DNA of 64,000 nt. Source: Pseudomonas weihenstephanensis. GTDB taxonomy: Bacteria; Pseudomonadota; Gammaproteobacteria; Pseudomonadales; Pseudomonadaceae. The position numbers and the translations under genes are program-made. The number at the start of each line of letters is the position of its first letter. Within the stretch, counting starts at the first letter, position 1. Below the pieces are notes generated by a model. The model worked only from the letters and a program-made list of their open reading frames with translations, searched no databases and was not told the DNA's origin. The stretch spans positions 62,001-126,000 of the forward strand of contig NZ_JYLF01000001.1 of assembly GCF_001043055.1 (NCBI RefSeq). The letters run 5' to 3'. Below are positions 1-9,500 of this stretch, piece by piece.

Positions 1-1669
1 CATAGCCGCCAATCGGCTGTTGATTGGCTTCGTCGTTATAGCTGCTGCTCACCGCTTGCCAACTGGCGCCGACGCCAACGCGGTCGAACTGACGATCCAG
101 ATCCAGGCTCAACGTGCGCCGCGCACGACGGCTCAGGGTTTTACCCGTGTCGCGGTCGCGCGGGTCGATGATTGCGATGCCCAGGCTGCTTTGCCAGCCG
201 AACCACTCTTGGTGCAGGGCGCTTTCAAAACCGGTAATGCGGGCTGAGCCAATGTTTTGCTGAATCCAGTCGGCATCCGCCACGATTGCGTCGCGAATGT
301 CTGTGCGATACAGCGATGTCTCCAGTCGGCTGGTGTCGCTTAACTGACTGCGCCATTGCAGCTCGTAGCTTTTGGAGTGCTCGGGTTTGAGTGACGGGTT
401 GCCAAACTGCGGGTAATACAAATCGTTAAACGTTGGCGCACGAAAGCCCTCGCTGTAGGACAACAGCACATCGTTGTCCACATTCAACGGCACAGTCAGG
501 CTGCCACTCCAGGTGTTGTTGCTACCAAATTGTTGGTTTTTGTCGTGACGCAGCCCCAGCTCCGTCGAAAAGTACTCGCCCTCAAAGCGATGCTGAACAA
601 ACGCTGCGCGGTTCCAGCGGCTGTCTTGCTCAAAGTCAGTGCTGCTGCGTACCCGGTCTTCATACGTATCAACGCCAAGCATCAGGCTGTTTTGATCGTC
701 CAGCGTCAGGGTGTTCTGCCAATTCAACGCGTCGCGATAGGTGTTGAAGCTGTAAAGGGCAGGGCTGAGCTTGTCCCGGGTCTTCTCGCGGTTCTCGCTA
801 TGGCCCAGCTCAAGGCGTGAGTTCCAGCGCTCTGAGAGCTGCGCATCGATAAAACTGCCCACGCTGCTGATGTCGAAATCGCTGTAGCCCTGTTGGCCGA
901 ACATGGCATCCAGTTCGGTTTTGCCGGTGCTCTTGATGGCACTGATCCCGACTTCCAGTGTGTCGCTCAGGCTGTGGTTCAGGTTCAGGCTGACGGATTT
1001 GTTGCGGTAAGCGTCGTGATCGTTATCGACCGGGTAGGACACGGTGGTGCGATTAATACCCGCCGTTTCCTCCAGCGCCCCGCTGAGGTTGAAGCGTGTT
1101 TGCGCATCCCCGCCAGAAACCCCCACGCTGTTTTGCGAGCTGCCATAGCTGCCTGTCGCACTGTGCAGGCGCAGTTGCGGTGCTTGATGGGCGCCACGTC
1201 GGGTGAAAATCTGAATCACTCCGCCAATGGCATCGCTGCCATAAATCACCGAGCGCGAGCCGCGCAGCACTTCTACGCGCTCGATCTGGTCAATGTTCAG
1301 GTATTGCAGGTTGCTGTCGGCCGACGTGGCATTGGCCATGCGCTGGCCGTCGACCAGTACCAGGCTTTGCGCTGACTTGGTGCCGCGAATATAGATGCCC
1401 GGTAACGCCCCGCGCCCACCACTGCGTGCGACTTGTACGCCGGGCACGCGCCCCAGCAGGTCGCTCAGGCTGGTGGGTTGCAGGCGGTCGATGTCGGCGC
1501 GGGTAAACACTGTATTGGCGCTGCTGCTGTCCGAGCGCGCCTCTACCTGGCGATTGCCGGTGATCAGTGTTTGCGGGAGCTTGAGCGCGTCGTCACGTTC
1601 AATGGCGTCGGCCATCAGCGAGCTGGCAGGGATAAAGCTGAGGAATAAGGCTGTGCGCAGATGTTTCAT
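1..1669 (-). CDS. btuB: TonB-dependent vitamin B12 receptor BtuB (C-terminus beyond window)
   Basis: Outer-membrane, TonB-powered importer of cobalamin. About 556 codons are present and the 3' end runs off the left edge. The ATG at 1667-1669 opens a signal peptide ending near SSLMADA. A plug domain follows, with the TonB-receptor signatures DLLGRVPGVQV, IYIRG, LVLVDGQRM, IERVEVLRG and SVIYGSDAIGGVIQIFT, then a long beta-barrel with aromatic strands. The SDAIGGVIQIFT stretch is characteristic of the BtuB branch. The gene lies downstream of dxs on the same strand, separated by a REP-type inverted repeat, so it may have its own promoter. I see no recognisable cobalamin riboswitch in the 125 bp upstream. 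It supplies the cofactor needed by the EutBC enzyme encoded further on. Another corrinoid substrate is possible. Confidence 0.85.
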   Translation of the reverse strand, partial: MKHLRTALFLSFIPASSLMADAIERDDALKLPQTLITGNRQVEARSDSSSANTVFTRADIDRLQPTSLSDLLGRVPGVQVARSGGRGALPGIYIRGTKSAQSLVLVDGQRMANATSADSNLQYLNIDQIERVEVLRGSRSVIYGSDAIGGVIQIFTRRGAHQAPQLRLHSATGSYGSSQNSVGVSGGDAQTRFNLSGALEETAGINRTTVSYPVDNDHDAYRNKSVSLNLNHSLSDTLEVGISAIKSTGKTELDAMFGQQGYSDFDISSVGSFIDAQLSERWNSRLELGHSENREKTRDKLSPALYSFNTYRDALNWQNTLTLDDQNSLMLGVDTYEDRVRSSTDFEQDSRWNRAAFVQHRFEGEYFSTELGLRHDKNQQFGSNNTWSGSLTVPLNVDNDVLLSYSEGFRAPTFNDLYYPQFGNPSLKPEHSKSYELQWRSQLSDTSRLETSLYRTDIRDAIVADADWIQQNIGSARITGFESALHQEWFGWQSSLGIAIIDPRDRDTGKTLSRRARRTLSLDLDRQFDRVGVGASWQAVSSSYNDEANQQPIGGY

Positions 1670-1681
1670 GGAATCCGGATT

Positions 1682-1787
1682 CTGTAGTCGCCGCCGCAGG
1701 CTGCGATAAGGGCCCAAGGCCTTCAAGAAAAAGGTCCGTCGCCACGACGCACCCCCAACCCTTCGCAGCCTGCGGCAGCGACTACAG
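1682..1787. repeat. REP-type inverted repeat pair
   Basis: Two near-complementary arms, 1682-1712 and 1759-1787, both carry the Pseudomonas REP-like core TAGTCGCnGCCGCAGGCTGCGA in opposite orientation, with about 46 bp between them. They fold into a long stem-loop between dxs and btuB. Such pairs are dispersed, non-coding and often act as transcript-end stabilisers. Confidence 0.75.
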
Positions 1788-1794
1788 AGTGTTT

Positions 1795-3693
1795 TTAAAG
1801 CCCCAGCAGTGCCATGCGCTGGCGCACCGAGGCTTCAATGCCTGGCGCATCCAGACCGCATTCGGCCAGCATCTGGCTCGGTTTGGCGTGCTCGACGTAC
1901 ACGTCCGGCAAGCCCAGGTGAAGCATGGGCTTAAGCAGGTTTTCGCGGGCCATGAACTCACTGACCGCTGAGCCTGCGCCGCCCATGATGGCGTTTTCTT
2001 CGACGGTCACCAACAGGTCGTGGCTGTTGGCAATTTCTCGCACCAGCGCTTCATCCATCGGTTTAACGAAACGCATGTCGACCACAGTGGCGTCGAGTGT
2101 TTCGGCCACTTGCAGGGCTTGGGCCAGTTGCACGCCGAACACCAGCATCGCCACTTTCGACCCTTTGCGACGGATCACGCCTTTGCCGATCTCGATCGGT
2201 TCCAGTGTTTTCTCGATAGGCGTATTGGGCCCCGTACCGCGTGGGTAACGCACCGCCGCCGGGCCGTTATACAGATGGCCGGTGGTGAGCATTTTGCGCA
2301 ATTGGTTTTCGTCACTCGGGGTCATGATGACCATGCCCGGAATGCAGCGCAGGTAAGACAGGTCGAAGCTGCCGGCATGGGTTGGCCCGTCTTCACCCAC
2401 CAGGCCCGCACGGTCGATGGCAAACAGCACGTCCAGGTTTTGCACGGCCACGTCGTGCACCAACTGGTCATAACCGCGTTGCAGGAACGTCGAATAAATG
2501 GCCACCACTGGCTTAGCGCCTTCGCAGGCCATGCCCGCGGCAAAGGTTACGGCGTGTTGTTCCGCAATGGCCACGTCGAAATAACGCAACGGGAAGCGCT
2601 CGCTGAACGCGATCAGGTCCGAGCCCTCTTTCATCGCTGGGGTAATGCCCACCAGGCGCTGATCGGCGGCGGCCATGTCGCACAACCACTCGCCAAACAC
2701 GGCGGAATACTTAGGCCCGCTCGCGGCTTTGGGTGCGGCTTTTGGCGCGTCCAGCGGTTCAAGTTTGGTGATGGCGTGGTAACCGATCGGGTCGACTTCT
2801 GCCGGGGCGAAGCCCTTGCCCTTTTTGGTGACGATGTGCAGGAACTGCGGGCCTTTGAGGTCACGCATGTTGCGCAGCGTCGCGATCAGCGTGGGCAGGT
2901 CATGGCCGTCAATCGGGCCGATGTAGTTCCAGCCCAGTTCTTCAAACAACGTGCCGGGCACCAACATGCCTTTGGCATATTCTTCGGTACGGCGGGCGAT
3001 TTCCCAGGCGCCAGGCAACCGCGACAGCACTTTCTTGCTGCCTTCGCGCATGCTGGCGTAGGTGCGGCTCGACAGAATTTTGGCCAGGTAGTTGGACAGC
3101 CCGCCCACATTGCGCGAGATCGACATGTCGTTGTCGTTGAGGATCACCAGCATGTTGGCGTTGACCTCCGGCGCATGGTTCAACGCTTCAAACGCCATGC
3201 CAGCGGTCAAGGCGCCATCACCGATCACCGCAATGGCCTTGCGGTCGCTGTTTTGCAAACGGGCGGCAATTGCCATGCCCAGCGCAGCGCTGATCGAGGT
3301 GCTGGAGTGACCGACGCCAAAGGTGTCGTACTCGCTCTCTGAGCGACGCGGGAAGGCGGCAACGCCGTCCTTCTGGCGCAAGGTAGCCATTTGCTCGCGA
3401 CGGCCGGTGAGGATTTTGTGCGGATACGCCTGATGACCCACGTCCCACACCACGCGGTCGTCCGGGGTGTCAAACACGTAGTGCAACGCGATGGTCAGCT
3501 CGATGACGCCTAAGCCTGCACCAAAATGCCCGCCCGTCTGGCCGACGGTGTAGAGCAGTTCCTGGCGCAACTCATCGGCCAAAGGTTCCAGCTCGGCTTC
3601 GGCTAACCGGCGCAGGCCCGCAGGCGTGCCGGCTCGGTCGAGCAGGGGCGTGGTCGGGCGCTTGCGGGGAAACTCATGAAACGTCGTTGGCAT
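1795..3693 (-). CDS. dxs: 1-deoxy-D-xylulose-5-phosphate synthase
   Basis: Condenses pyruvate and glyceraldehyde-3-phosphate to DXP, the first step of the MEP isoprenoid pathway, which also feeds thiamine and pyridoxal synthesis. The 632 residues match the family length. The thiamine-diphosphate site is visible as GDGALTAG at residues 158-165 followed by an Asn-rich NDNDMSIS stretch. The transketolase-like middle domain has [11 protein letters not shown], and [10 protein letters not shown] lies just after it. It is the last gene of xseB-ispA-dxs, 132 bp after ispA. The intervening DNA contains a 10-bp hairpin (GGCAGTTTAC/GTAAGCTGCC). The Shine-Dalgarno sequence is weak, so the exact start is less certain than the identity. 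Confidence 0.97.
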   Translation of the reverse strand: MPTTFHEFPRKRPTTPLLDRAGTPAGLRRLAEAELEPLADELRQELLYTVGQTGGHFGAGLGVIELTIALHYVFDTPDDRVVWDVGHQAYPHKILTGRREQMATLRQKDGVAAFPRRSESEYDTFGVGHSSTSISAALGMAIAARLQNSDRKAIAVIGDGALTAGMAFEALNHAPEVNANMLVILNDNDMSISRNVGGLSNYLAKILSSRTYASMREGSKKVLSRLPGAWEIARRTEEYAKGMLVPGTLFEELGWNYIGPIDGHDLPTLIATLRNMRDLKGPQFLHIVTKKGKGFAPAEVDPIGYHAITKLEPLDAPKAAPKAASGPKYSAVFGEWLCDMAAADQRLVGITPAMKEGSDLIAFSERFPLRYFDVAIAEQHAVTFAAGMACEGAKPVVAIYSTFLQRGYDQLVHDVAVQNLDVLFAIDRAGLVGEDGPTHAGSFDLSYLRCIPGMVIMTPSDENQLRKMLTTGHLYNGPAAVRYPRGTGPNTPIEKTLEPIEIGKGVIRRKGSKVAMLVFGVQLAQALQVAETLDATVVDMRFVKPMDEALVREIANSHDLLVTVEENAIMGGAGSAVSEFMARENLLKPMLHLGLPDVYVEHAKPSQMLAECGLDAPGIEASVRQRMALLGL

Positions 3694-3825
3694 CAGGCGA
3701 ATCGTTATAGGTATAAGAAGAGGCGGCAGTTTACCTTATGCAACGTAAGCTGCCCACGGAGTCTGGTATTCGTTAGTCAGACCTTGGCATTAGAGGGTGT
3801 CTGAAATATCGGGATAGCGCCGCTT

Positions 3826-4713
3826 TTAGTGGCGGCGCTCTACGATATAGCGCGCCAGTTCACGCAATGGCTCTGCCGCTGCATCAAAAGGTCGCAGGGC
3901 GTCAATGGCCTGATCGCGCAGCTCAAGTGCATAGGCTTTGGCGGCGTTCAGGCCCATCAAAGACGGGTACGTAGGCTTGTCACGGGCCGCATCGGCGCCC
4001 GACTGTTTGCCCAGAGTGGCGGTATCGCCTTCCACATCAAGGATGTCGTCCTGCACTTGAAACGCCAAACCAATGGCCCGCGCATACACCTTCAGTGCCT
4101 GCAAATCACTGGGCTGGGCACGGCCGCTGGCCAATGCGCCCAGTTGCACACTGGCTTCGATCAGGGCGCCCGTCTTGTGCCGGTGCATGTATTCCAGGGC
4201 GTTTTGATCAAGCTTGATACCGACTGAGCCGAGGTCGATGGCTTGACCGCCTACCATGCCTGCCGGGCCTGCGGCCAATGCCAAGTCAGACACCATCTGT
4301 AAACGCGTCTGGGCATCCAGTGTGCTCATGTGCGTGTCGAGCAGGGCGCTGAACGCCAGGCTTTGCAAACCGTCACCGGCCAGAATTGCGCAGGCTTCAT
4401 CGAAGGCTTTGTGCGTAGTGGGCTGGCCACGGCGCAGGTCGTCGTCGTCCATTGCGGGCAAATCATCGTGTACCAGCGAGTAGGCATGAATAAGCTCTAC
4501 CGCGCAGGCTGCGCCGTTGGCGTGCTCGGGTGGGCAGCCCAAGGCTTGGCAAGCGGCATACGCCAGCAGCGGGCGAACCCGCTTGCCTCCATTCATGACG
4601 CTATAGCGCATGGCCTCATATAGACGGGCCAATTGCGGCGACGGCGCGACAAACAAGCGTTCAAGGGCCGCATTGACGCGGGCCTGGCTGCTGGCCTGGT
4701 AGGCATCAATCAT
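3826..4713 (-). CDS. ispA: Farnesyl diphosphate synthase (geranyltranstransferase)
   Basis: Chain-elongating prenyltransferase making FPP (C15) from IPP and DMAPP/GPP. The 295-residue protein shows both aspartate-rich motifs that bind Mg-diphosphate: [11 protein letters not shown] at about residues 82-92 and [12 protein letters not shown] near residue 220. GGKRVRPLL, which binds the diphosphate of IPP, is at about residues 42-50. Its start overlaps the end of xseB by 4 bp (ATGA), as usual in proteobacterial xseB-ispA-dxs operons, so translation is probably coupled. Confidence 0.97.
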   Translation of the reverse strand: MIDAYQASSQARVNAALERLFVAPSPQLARLYEAMRYSVMNGGKRVRPLLAYAACQALGCPPEHANGAACAVELIHAYSLVHDDLPAMDDDDLRRGQPTTHKAFDEACAILAGDGLQSLAFSALLDTHMSTLDAQTRLQMVSDLALAAGPAGMVGGQAIDLGSVGIKLDQNALEYMHRHKTGALIEASVQLGALASGRAQPSDLQALKVYARAIGLAFQVQDDILDVEGDTATLGKQSGADAARDKPTYPSLMGLNAAKAYALELRDQAIDALRPFDAAAEPLRELARYIVERRH

Positions 4714-4952
4714 TCGGGCTGTTCCGCATCAAAGGGTTCTTGCGCCAGTTCGCCATCACGCTCAAGCAAGATCTGCACTTTTTGCTCGGCTTGAGTGAGT
4801 GCGCCCTGGCAATCACGGGTCAGGCGAATGCCTTGTTCGAAGGCTGTCAGCGAGTCTTCCAGCGACAGCTCGCCGTTTTCCAGGCGCTCGACCAGTGTTT
4901 GCAGCTCTGCGAGTGACTGCTCGAAATCCGGGGAAGTTTTTTTGCGGGCCAT
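4710..4952 (-). CDS. xseB: Exodeoxyribonuclease VII small subunit
   Basis: Small, acidic, all-helical subunit of exonuclease VII, which degrades single-stranded DNA together with XseA (not encoded here). The 80-residue length and the conserved pattern [16 protein letters not shown], then GELSLEDSL and FEQGIRL, are typical. It is the first gene of the xseB-ispA-dxs operon, and its stop overlaps the ispA start. Confidence 0.96.
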   Translation of the reverse strand: MARKKTSPDFEQSLAELQTLVERLENGELSLEDSLTAFEQGIRLTRDCQGALTQAEQKVQILLERDGELAQEPFDAEQPE

Positions 4953-5328
4953 GGCGGCGCTCTCGGTAGGCGTTAAAACCGGCCGACACTAGCAGACGCT
5001 GAGTTTTGGGGCAAATCCGGCGGCGGGTGCTGGTGCTCAATGCGCTTGTGCATTCACTGGGCGGGGGATTGAGCCACCGTGTCTATTTGTCTTTGGGCGC
5101 CGTAGGAATGGGGCTGTAAATGCTAGCGATTATGCTCCTAAAAGATGGTTTTGAAGATTTTTTAGCTCCGAGACGCTTCCTTTAGAATTACGGAAAATTC
5201 CGACATTTTTTACTTTTCCTTTCCAATACTGTCTCGCCACTTGAACGGAATCGGTAGTGGCCAATGGCAACTTTTTCTTATTTTTGGACAGCATTCAGAG
5301 CGCGTTCTTCTTTGATTGGCGGCAGGCC
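4953..5328. other. Intergenic region between xseB and the T6SS remnant
   Basis: 376 bp without a gene I can support. The right part (about 5100-5250) is visibly richer in A and T than its surroundings and includes several T-tracts and a small CGGAA/TTCCG dyad near 5201. It must hold the xseB promoter on the minus strand and once held the promoter of the T6SS locus on the plus strand. I could not assign convincing -35/-10 boxes. Confidence 0.6.
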
Positions 5329-5510
5329 ATGACCTATGCCAACAAGCTGTATGCGCGGGTTATCAGTTTGGCCAAATCGCCGGTATTCAAAGACAGCTTT
5401 GCGGGCAGCGACGTGCGTTTCTCTCATGAGTTCGAGGCCCTGGAGCGTGAGCGGGGTAAGGCTCAATCGTTGTATGAAAACGTCCCGATCGACTGGCTGG
5501 CCGTAGATCC
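5329..5510 (+). pseudogene. tssA 5' remnant (ImpA-N domain fragment)
   Basis: About 60 codons from the ATG at 5329 resemble the N-terminus of TssA/ImpA proteins. MTYANKLYARVISLAKSPV leads into the family pattern G-x-D-V-R-[FY]-S-x-E-F-E-A-L-E, then GKAQS and xxIDW. TssA organises assembly of the T6SS tail, and intact proteins are several hundred residues. Here the similarity stops at about 5505, and the DNA continues directly into what looks like the end of tssK in another frame. The frame stays open to 5640 but encodes nonsense after the junction. The assignment is from motif memory, not a search. Confidence 0.65.
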
Positions 5511-5663
5511 GCGGAAAATCCCGTTCACGCCGACAAAACCTATTTCATCCTCGAACTCAATGCCGACGATCTGGCGCAAATGCAGCGCTCAGGCGGCTTT
5601 GCCTTCCATGTGTCGGGTGAGTTCTCTGAGCTTGAACTGAAATTTTGGGCTATCAGGAACTGA
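5511..5663 (+). pseudogene. tssK 3' remnant (T6SS baseplate subunit C-terminus)
   Basis: In the frame that ends with the TGA at 5661-5663, 50 codons read NPVHADKTYFILELN, then SGGFAFHVSGEF, and end in LELKFWAIRN. This matches the usual C-terminus of TssK, the T6SS baseplate component. TssK normally exceeds 400 residues, so only the tail survives. The frame differs from that of the tssA remnant immediately upstream. The likely explanation is a deletion that removed the rest of tssA, everything between, and most of tssK. The gene sits 5 bp before tssL, exactly where tssK belongs. Confidence 0.65.
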
Positions 5664-5668
5664 CCCTC

Positions 5669-6550
5669 ATGAAAACAGATATTCAACCGCCTCAAGGCAG
5701 TAAAACCGTGTTGGTAGACCGCTACGGCAGAGCGCCGCAACAGGTTGCGCTGACCGATGCCGAACACGCTCCACGCATTGAAAACATCGGCGCGCTAAGG
5801 GTGTTCAACGCCCGGCTGGCACCTGACGAAACAATCAGTATCAGCCTTAACCCTTTAGTGGCTGCGGCCAGTGATGTGTTGTCGTTTGTGGTCGGGATTG
5901 AACGCAACGTCCAGCAGCACACGCGAGACACCCTGAGCGCTCACCTGACCAAAGCCATAAAAGCATTCGAAGCCACGGCACTGCGCAACGGGGTTGAAAG
6001 CACTCAGGTGATGAGTGCTCGGTATGTGCTTTGTACGGTGGTGGACGAAGCCATCGCCACTACGGCATGGGGCAATGAAAGTGACTGGCCGCAAAAGAGT
6101 TTGCTGGGCAGTTTTCACAACGAAACGTTGGGTGGCACCAAAGTCTTTCAATTCATTGAGCAGGTCTCCAGGGACCCTGTGCGCAACCTGTATTTGCTGG
6201 AGCTGCTGTACGTGTGTTTGTCGCTGGGCTTTGAGGGCAAATTCCGCATAGAAACCCGTGGCGCGCTGGAGCTGGACTCCATTCGCGACAGCCTGTATCG
6301 GCAAATCCGCCACCTGCGCGGTGATGCCATTCGCGAAGTGTCCCCTCATTGGCAGGGCTTGGGCCTGCGGCGTAACAGCGTGGTACGCATCGTGGCGCGT
6401 TGGGTCCTCGTGGCTCTGACCCTGGGCTGGGCGGGCGTCATGTACGCAGGGTTTGCCTGGGTCTTGGACGAGCAACGTGAAGCGGTCATGCAACCTTATC
6501 AACAGCACGCTGCTCTGGTTGTAAGGGCCGCAGTTGTAAACAGGAATTGA
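5669..6550 (+). CDS. tssL: Type VI secretion membrane-complex protein TssL (DotU/IcmH family)
   Basis: Inner-membrane subunit of the TssJLM trans-envelope complex, 293 residues from the ATG at 5669 (AGGA about 10 bp upstream). After a proline-containing N-terminal tail comes a DotU cytoplasmic domain, with VDEAIATTAWG and LLELLYVCLSLGFEGKFR, both family hallmarks. A single membrane segment near the C-terminus (WVLVALTLGWAGVMYAGFAW) matches the tail-anchored topology. There is no C-terminal OmpA-like peptidoglycan-binding domain. The frame is intact although tssA and tssK upstream are destroyed. Its stop overlaps the tssM start. Without TssB, C, D and the baseplate no secretion apparatus can be built from this locus alone. 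Confidence 0.9.
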   Translation: MKTDIQPPQGSKTVLVDRYGRAPQQVALTDAEHAPRIENIGALRVFNARLAPDETISISLNPLVAAASDVLSFVVGIERNVQQHTRDTLSAHLTKAIKAFEATALRNGVESTQVMSARYVLCTVVDEAIATTAWGNESDWPQKSLLGSFHNETLGGTKVFQFIEQVSRDPVRNLYLLELLYVCLSLGFEGKFRIETRGALELDSIRDSLYRQIRHLRGDAIREVSPHWQGLGLRRNSVVRIVARWVLVALTLGWAGVMYAGFAWVLDEQREAVMQPYQQHAALVVRAAVVNRN

Positions 6551-9500
6551 TGATGAAGAGTTTCTTGAAAGCGAGCATGGCGCTGCTGCGTCAGACATGG
6601 CTCTGGACCCTGATACTGGTGTTAGGTTTCGCGCTGTTGGTGTGGTGGGTGGGGCCATTACTGGCGGTCGATGATTACAAGTTTTGGGCAGACCCCATCG
6701 CCAGGCTTTTAAGCATCAGCGCCTTGTTGCTGATCTGGGGGCTGGCGATGGTGTATGTCAGTTGGCGCACCGGTGTGCGTAAAAAAGTGCTGGCAGACAG
6801 CGACGCGGGCAAAGCACACGAGCGTCAGGAGCAAGAGATTGAAGCGTCGCGCAAAAACCTGCGCAAACGCTTTAAAGCCGCGTTGCACATCTTGAAAAAC
6901 ACCAGCATTTACAAAGGCCGGAGTGAGCGCTGGCGCGACGAGTTGCCCTGGTACGTGTTGCTGGGCCCCCAAGGCGCTGGCAAAACCAGCTTGCTGGACT
7001 TTTCGGGGCTGGAGTTTCCGCTTAACAAACTTGACCGCACCCTGACCCGCGATTTGCGTGGTACGTCTGATTGCGAGTGGTACTTTTCCGAGCACGGGGT
7101 GCTGATAGACACCGCGGGGCGGTTTTTGACACAGGGTAATGAGCGCTTAGATGCCAGTGGCTGGAACACCTTGCTCGGATTGTTGCGCAAACGCAGGCGT
7201 GAACGACCTTTGAATGGCGTACTGGTGACTGTGCCGGTGGACCTGCTGAGCCAAGGCGATCAACCCGCGTTGTCGCAATTGTCAGATCAGATTCGGGCGC
7301 GCCTGCAAGACATCCATCGTGTCCTGCGCATTGAGCTGCCGGTGTACCTGGTGCTGAGCAAGACGGACAGCGTGCCAGGGTTTGATGCTTTTTTTGAACA
7401 ACTGACCCGCGATGAGCGTGCTCAGGTATTTGGCGCCAGTTTTGATAACAACCAAGACGCAACGGCGCTGCTGCGCGCAGAGCTTGAGGCGCTGCTGGTG
7501 CGTCTCAACAGCCAGATCATCACGCGCATGCACCAGGAGCGAGATCCGCAACGCCGCGGCCTTATTCTGGATTTCCCTCATCAGTTGAGCCAGATCGCCG
7601 CGCAACTGTGCGTCTTTAGCGACATGACGTTTACGGGTAATCGCTACCCGCGCGCCAGCCCGCTACGGGGCGTTTATTTGACCAGCGCGCCCCATGTCAT
7701 GGCCAGCCCCCCTACGCAAAATCCGGAAGCGCACAGCGTCGAGACAGCCCAAAAACCGCAATCGCCATTTCTGCACACAGGTCGCGCTTACTTTATTAAC
7801 CATCTGTTGAGCCGCGTGATTTTCCCGCAAGCGCAACTGGCTGGGCTGGACAAGCGTGAGCAGCGCCGTATTCATTGGGGGCAGCGGTTTCAGTACCTGC
7901 TCGCGATGGCTGTGTTGGGTGGGTTAGGGGGGCTGTGGGCAAGCAGTTTTTCATCCAACCATGAGCGCCTGGAACAACTGCGTCATTTGGCTCAGCAAGG
8001 GGTTCAACAACGTGCGCAATTGAGTCCGCGCGATGATGCCCAGGCTGCGCTCCAGACCCTGGGCACGTATTACGCGGCAACTCAGGTGTTCCCGTCCATG
8101 ACGCAGGTTGCGTTGTATGAGCGCAGCGGTCTGTATCAGGGCGCTGCCGTTAAGCGGGCGCTCACCCAGGCTTACCAAAACGAACTGCACACGCAGTTAT
8201 TGCCGCGTGTCATGCAGCAACTCGAACAGCAGATCCGCGCCAACCTTAACAATCGCGAGCGTTTGCTCAATAGTTTGGGTGCCTACCTGATGTTAGACGC
8301 CGTTGAACAACGCGATAACGCCTGGCTCAAGGCTTGGGTTGCCCGCGACTGGTCGCTGCGTTACCCGGGGCTGACAGAGGTGCAAAACGGTCTTAATCAG
8401 CATTTCGAACGCTTATTGGGAACCGCCTTCAAGGCCCCGCTCGATGAAGGGCTGATAGCACAGGCGCGACAGGTATTGCGCAGTGAGTCATTGGCCACGG
8501 TGGTGTATCGCACATTACGTGAGCAGGCCCACTCATTGGCGCCTTACAGCCTCAGCCAGCATCTCGGGCCACAGGGCCATTTGTTCAGCGGTGCGGATTA
8601 CAGCATTCCGGGCTTCTATACCCAGCAAGGTTATCAACAGTTTTTTTCGATCCAGGGCGTGAGCCTGGTGCGTGACATTCTGCGTGATAACTGGGTGTTG
8701 GGCGAGGGCAGCAGCAACAGTGCGATGGACATGCGCAAACTCATGGTTGCACTGGAGCAACTGTATTTTCGTGACTACGCCGACCATTGGGCTGAAGCGG
8801 TTGGGCGCCTGGCGTTGCAGCCGATGAGCGACGCCCGTGAAGGTGCCGAGCAGATGGCAGGCCTGACGTCTGCCAACTCACCGCTCTTGCAGCTGTTGGT
8901 CGCCGTGCGTGAGAACACGCGCTTGATCAGCATTGCCGATGAGTTGCCTTCTGTAACGACTACCGTTGGCACGCAGGGCGGCACACTCACGGCTGTTGCC
9001 GGGGCGGTTGTCGCCAAAGGCACTGAAGTCTTGGCGAGCACTGTGCCGGACACCTCAAAGAAAGACTTGCAGCGCCAGTTTGAGCCGTTACACCGTTTAC
9101 TGGATGACAAGGATGCGCCGACGGCGAGCCTGACACCGTTATTGGTCGGCCTCACGGATGTGCAATTACAAATGGCAGTGCTGGCTCGCGCCAGTGCGCC
9201 GGATCAAGCCGCTTATGAGATGGCCAGGCTGCGCATAAGTGGGCAGCGTGATGCGCTGAGCCATTTACGCCAAGCCGCCCAACGCTTACCGCGTCCCCTC
9301 AACGGCTGGTTCAACACCCTGACCGAGGACACATGGGGGCTGGTGCTTAACGATTCGTATCAATTTTTAAATAAACGCTACCAGCACGAGCTGTACCGGT
9401 TTTATGCCCGAGCGCTCAAGCAGCGCTACCCTTTTGATGCACACAGCAGCAGCGATGTGGCTTTGAACGACTTCCGTGAGTTTTTTAAAGCGCAGGGGCT

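Noticed and set aside
2020..3342. Open frame of 440 codons on the plus strand across dxs
   Set aside because: It is antisense to dxs, whose protein is clearly recognisable. Long antisense frames are common in GC-rich genomes. The translation is rich in His, Arg and Gln with no motif.
5500..5560. Single-base deletion in one continuous gene as the cause of the frame change
   Set aside because: The two halves match different T6SS proteins (TssA start, TssK end), so a large deletion joining two genes fits better than a one-base slip. Not fully excluded without a search.
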